Positions 4,185 through 5,409 of a stretch of 5,409 nucleotides of DNA are shown here, in pieces. Within the stretch, counting starts at the first letter, position 1; each line of letters starts with the position of its first letter. A program made the translations under genes and the position numbers. Under the pieces are notes generated by a model. The model was not told the origin of the DNA and did no database searches. It saw nothing but the letters and a program-made list of their open reading frames with translations. This stretch comes from Candidatus Bathyarchaeota archaeon (GTDB taxonomy: Archaea; Thermoproteota; Bathyarchaeia; RBG-16-48-13; GCA-020345945). The stretch lies in NCBI GenBank assembly GCA_020345945.1, contig CP070773.1, positions 181,600 through 187,008 of the forward strand. The letters are read 5' to 3'.

Positions 4185-5351
4185 TTGGTCACAAATCTAC
4201 CTCCAGAAAGCAAAGAAAAATGGGCTCAATACTCCAAGGCGTATACAATCGAGGAGAAGCTTGTCGCGCTCAAGGAGTTTTACTCCTCAATTCCAAAGCA
4301 TAAGGGTACGAGTAAGCTACGTGCAGATGTTAGAAGGAAGATCTCAATTCTTAAACGTCAGATTGATGAGAAAAAGACTAGGAGAGGCGGTAAAGGTAGA
4401 AGTTGGTTTGTTGAAAAACAGGGAGCCGCTCAAATTGTTCTTCTAGGATTGACGAACTCGGGTAAGAGTACACTCCTTTCGAGAATTACTAATGCGAAAC
4501 CTATAGTCTCGAGCGTCCCTCATCTAACAATGGAACCTAGAGTTGGCGTGTATCTCTATACGGATATTTCCTTTCAAATAATTGATACACCGTCTATACA
4601 AGTTGGGGCCGCTAGAGGTGTCGGTCTTGGTCCTCAGATACTTGGTCTGGCTAGAAATGCTGATGGTATCATAATTGTTCTTGATCTATCAATCGATGCT
4701 GTTGAACAACTTGATGTGATTTGTAGAGAGCTTGAGGAATTTGGCATACAAATCGTCCCTTCTGAAGCACAAATAGAGTTTACTGGGGTCTCAGATGATC
4801 CTCAATTGAAAGTGTCAGGTAAACTATTGAACTGTACAGAAGAAGATGTGAAGCGTCTCCTAAACAGCTATGGAATTAGGGCAGGATTGATCAAAATAGG
4901 TGGAGGTGCAACATTAGAACAGATTGAAGATGCCATCCTAAGAAATACAGTCTACAGACCCACTGTTATTGTTGCCAATAAACTAGATGCGAAAAACTCT
5001 TCACTCAACTTAGAACGGTTGACGACGAAACTGAAAGCAGAACTAGAAATACTGCCTTTCTCTTGTGTTCAAGATGGATCTCTTGATCAACTTGGCAAAT
5101 CTCTAGTATCTGTTCTCGATATTGTTCGAGTCTATACTAAGAATCCGAACTCTTCGACTCCCTCATCGATTCCAATTACAGTCAAAAAGGGTACTAAAGT
5201 CGTTCAGGTTGCTAGAATGATTCACAGTAGACTATCTAGGGACTTTAAATATGCCCGAATTTGGGGGCGATCAGCCAAGTATGATGGACAACGTGTGGGC
5301 GAAAACCATACCTTGTTAGATGGAGATACTCTTGAGATACATTGCAAATAA
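4185..5351 (+). CDS. DRG/Obg-type GTPase with C-terminal TGS domain
   Basis: The 388-residue protein begins VTNLPPESKEKW, the usual start of archaeal DRG-like GTPases. A basic helical region follows (IPKHKGTSKLRADVRRKI, 36-53). The G domain has G1 GLTNSGKST (88-96), G2 region PHLTMEP (112-118), G3 DTPS (134-137) with Ser in place of the usual Gly, then GAARGVGLGPQILGLARNADG, G4 NKLD (265-268) and G5-like PFSC (291-294). An insert of about 70 residues between the core strands (190-258) matches the extra S5D2L-like domain of DRGs. Residues 328-388 form a TGS domain (PITVKKGT...LLDGDTLEIH). DRG proteins bind ribosomes and act in translation; the exact role of this subfamily is unknown to me. TTG at 4185 was chosen by family fit and Shine-Dalgarno; ATG at 4125 would add 20 residues. 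Confidence 0.93.
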   Translation: MVTNLPPESKEKWAQYSKAYTIEEKLVALKEFYSSIPKHKGTSKLRADVRRKISILKRQIDEKKTRRGGKGRSWFVEKQGAAQIVLLGLTNSGKSTLLSRITNAKPIVSSVPHLTMEPRVGVYLYTDISFQIIDTPSIQVGAARGVGLGPQILGLARNADGIIIVLDLSIDAVEQLDVICRELEEFGIQIVPSEAQIEFTGVSDDPQLKVSGKLLNCTEEDVKRLLNSYGIRAGLIKIGGGATLEQIEDAILRNTVYRPTVIVANKLDAKNSSLNLERLTTKLKAELEILPFSCVQDGSLDQLGKSLVSVLDIVRVYTKNPNSSTPSSIPITVKKGTKVVQVARMIHSRLSRDFKYARIWGRSAKYDGQRVGENHTLLDGDTLEIHCK

Positions 5352-5369
5352 ACAGTCTTTCTATCTCCT

Positions 5370-5409
5370 ATGACAGCAAAGTACAACTATTTCTTCGAAT
5401 TGAAGGTGT
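5370..5409 (+). CDS. Start of a possible further gene (cut by window edge)
   Basis: An ATG 18 bases after the GTPase stop opens MTAKYNYFFELKV and runs to the right edge, 13 codons. Same-strand close spacing suggests co-transcription with the GTPase. The YNYFFEL start faintly recalls the N-terminus of archaeal Trm-G10/Trm11-type tRNA guanine methyltransferases, but 13 residues are far too few to identify it. No clear Shine-Dalgarno precedes the ATG. Confidence 0.4.
   Translation, partial: MTAKYNYFFELKV

Noticed and set aside
4180..4446. Plus-strand frame starting ATG at 4180 (MNWSQIY...)
   Set aside because: It is an out-of-frame reading of the GTPase N-terminal region, rich in Arg and Ser, with no domain.

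Overview
The window is archaeal. It carries a sliding-clamp PCNA, the start of the large primase subunit PriL, RNA polymerase subunit L, the exosome cap protein Csl4, a Dph2-type diphthamide enzyme, a METTL5-like adenine methyltransferase and a DRG/Obg-type GTPase with a TGS domain. Translation starts are often GTG or TTG, and the DNA is moderately AT-rich. The small RNase III-like protein beside rpoL and the pcn-priL pair suggest a TACK/Thermoproteota lineage, possibly Bathyarchaeia-like. That placement is an inference from gene content and is not proven.

Minus strand, in transcription order: dph2 (3955 to 2975), METTL5-like methyltransferase (3009 to 2365), csl4 (2372 to 1794), rpoL (1794 to 1504), RNase III-like gene (about 1507 to 1073), pcn (1030 to 272) and the 5' part of priL (225 to the left edge). 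The first five genes overlap one another, as expected for a translationally coupled operon. A 42-nt gap with a good TATA-like palindrome precedes pcn, which may therefore have its own promoter. A 46-nt gap precedes priL. The cluster joins translation fidelity (diphthamide on EF2, rRNA adenine methylation), RNA synthesis and decay (RpoL, Csl4, RNase III-like) and replication (PCNA, PriL).

Between 3956 and 4184 lies a divergent intergenic region with candidate promoters for dph2 (minus) and the GTPase gene (plus). The plus strand then carries the TGS-domain GTPase (TTG start at 4185, stop at 5351). Eighteen bases later comes the first 13 codons of another possible gene, cut by the right edge.

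The genes are mostly conserved housekeeping genes, and I see no mobile element, CRISPR array, rRNA or tRNA. Points worth a second look are the RNase III-like domain that lacks one catalytic Glu, a GTPase with an altered G3 motif, an unresolved Dph2 N-terminus, a 13-bp sequence shared by two intergenic regions, and micro-ORFs whose stops overlap the starts of priL and dph2.
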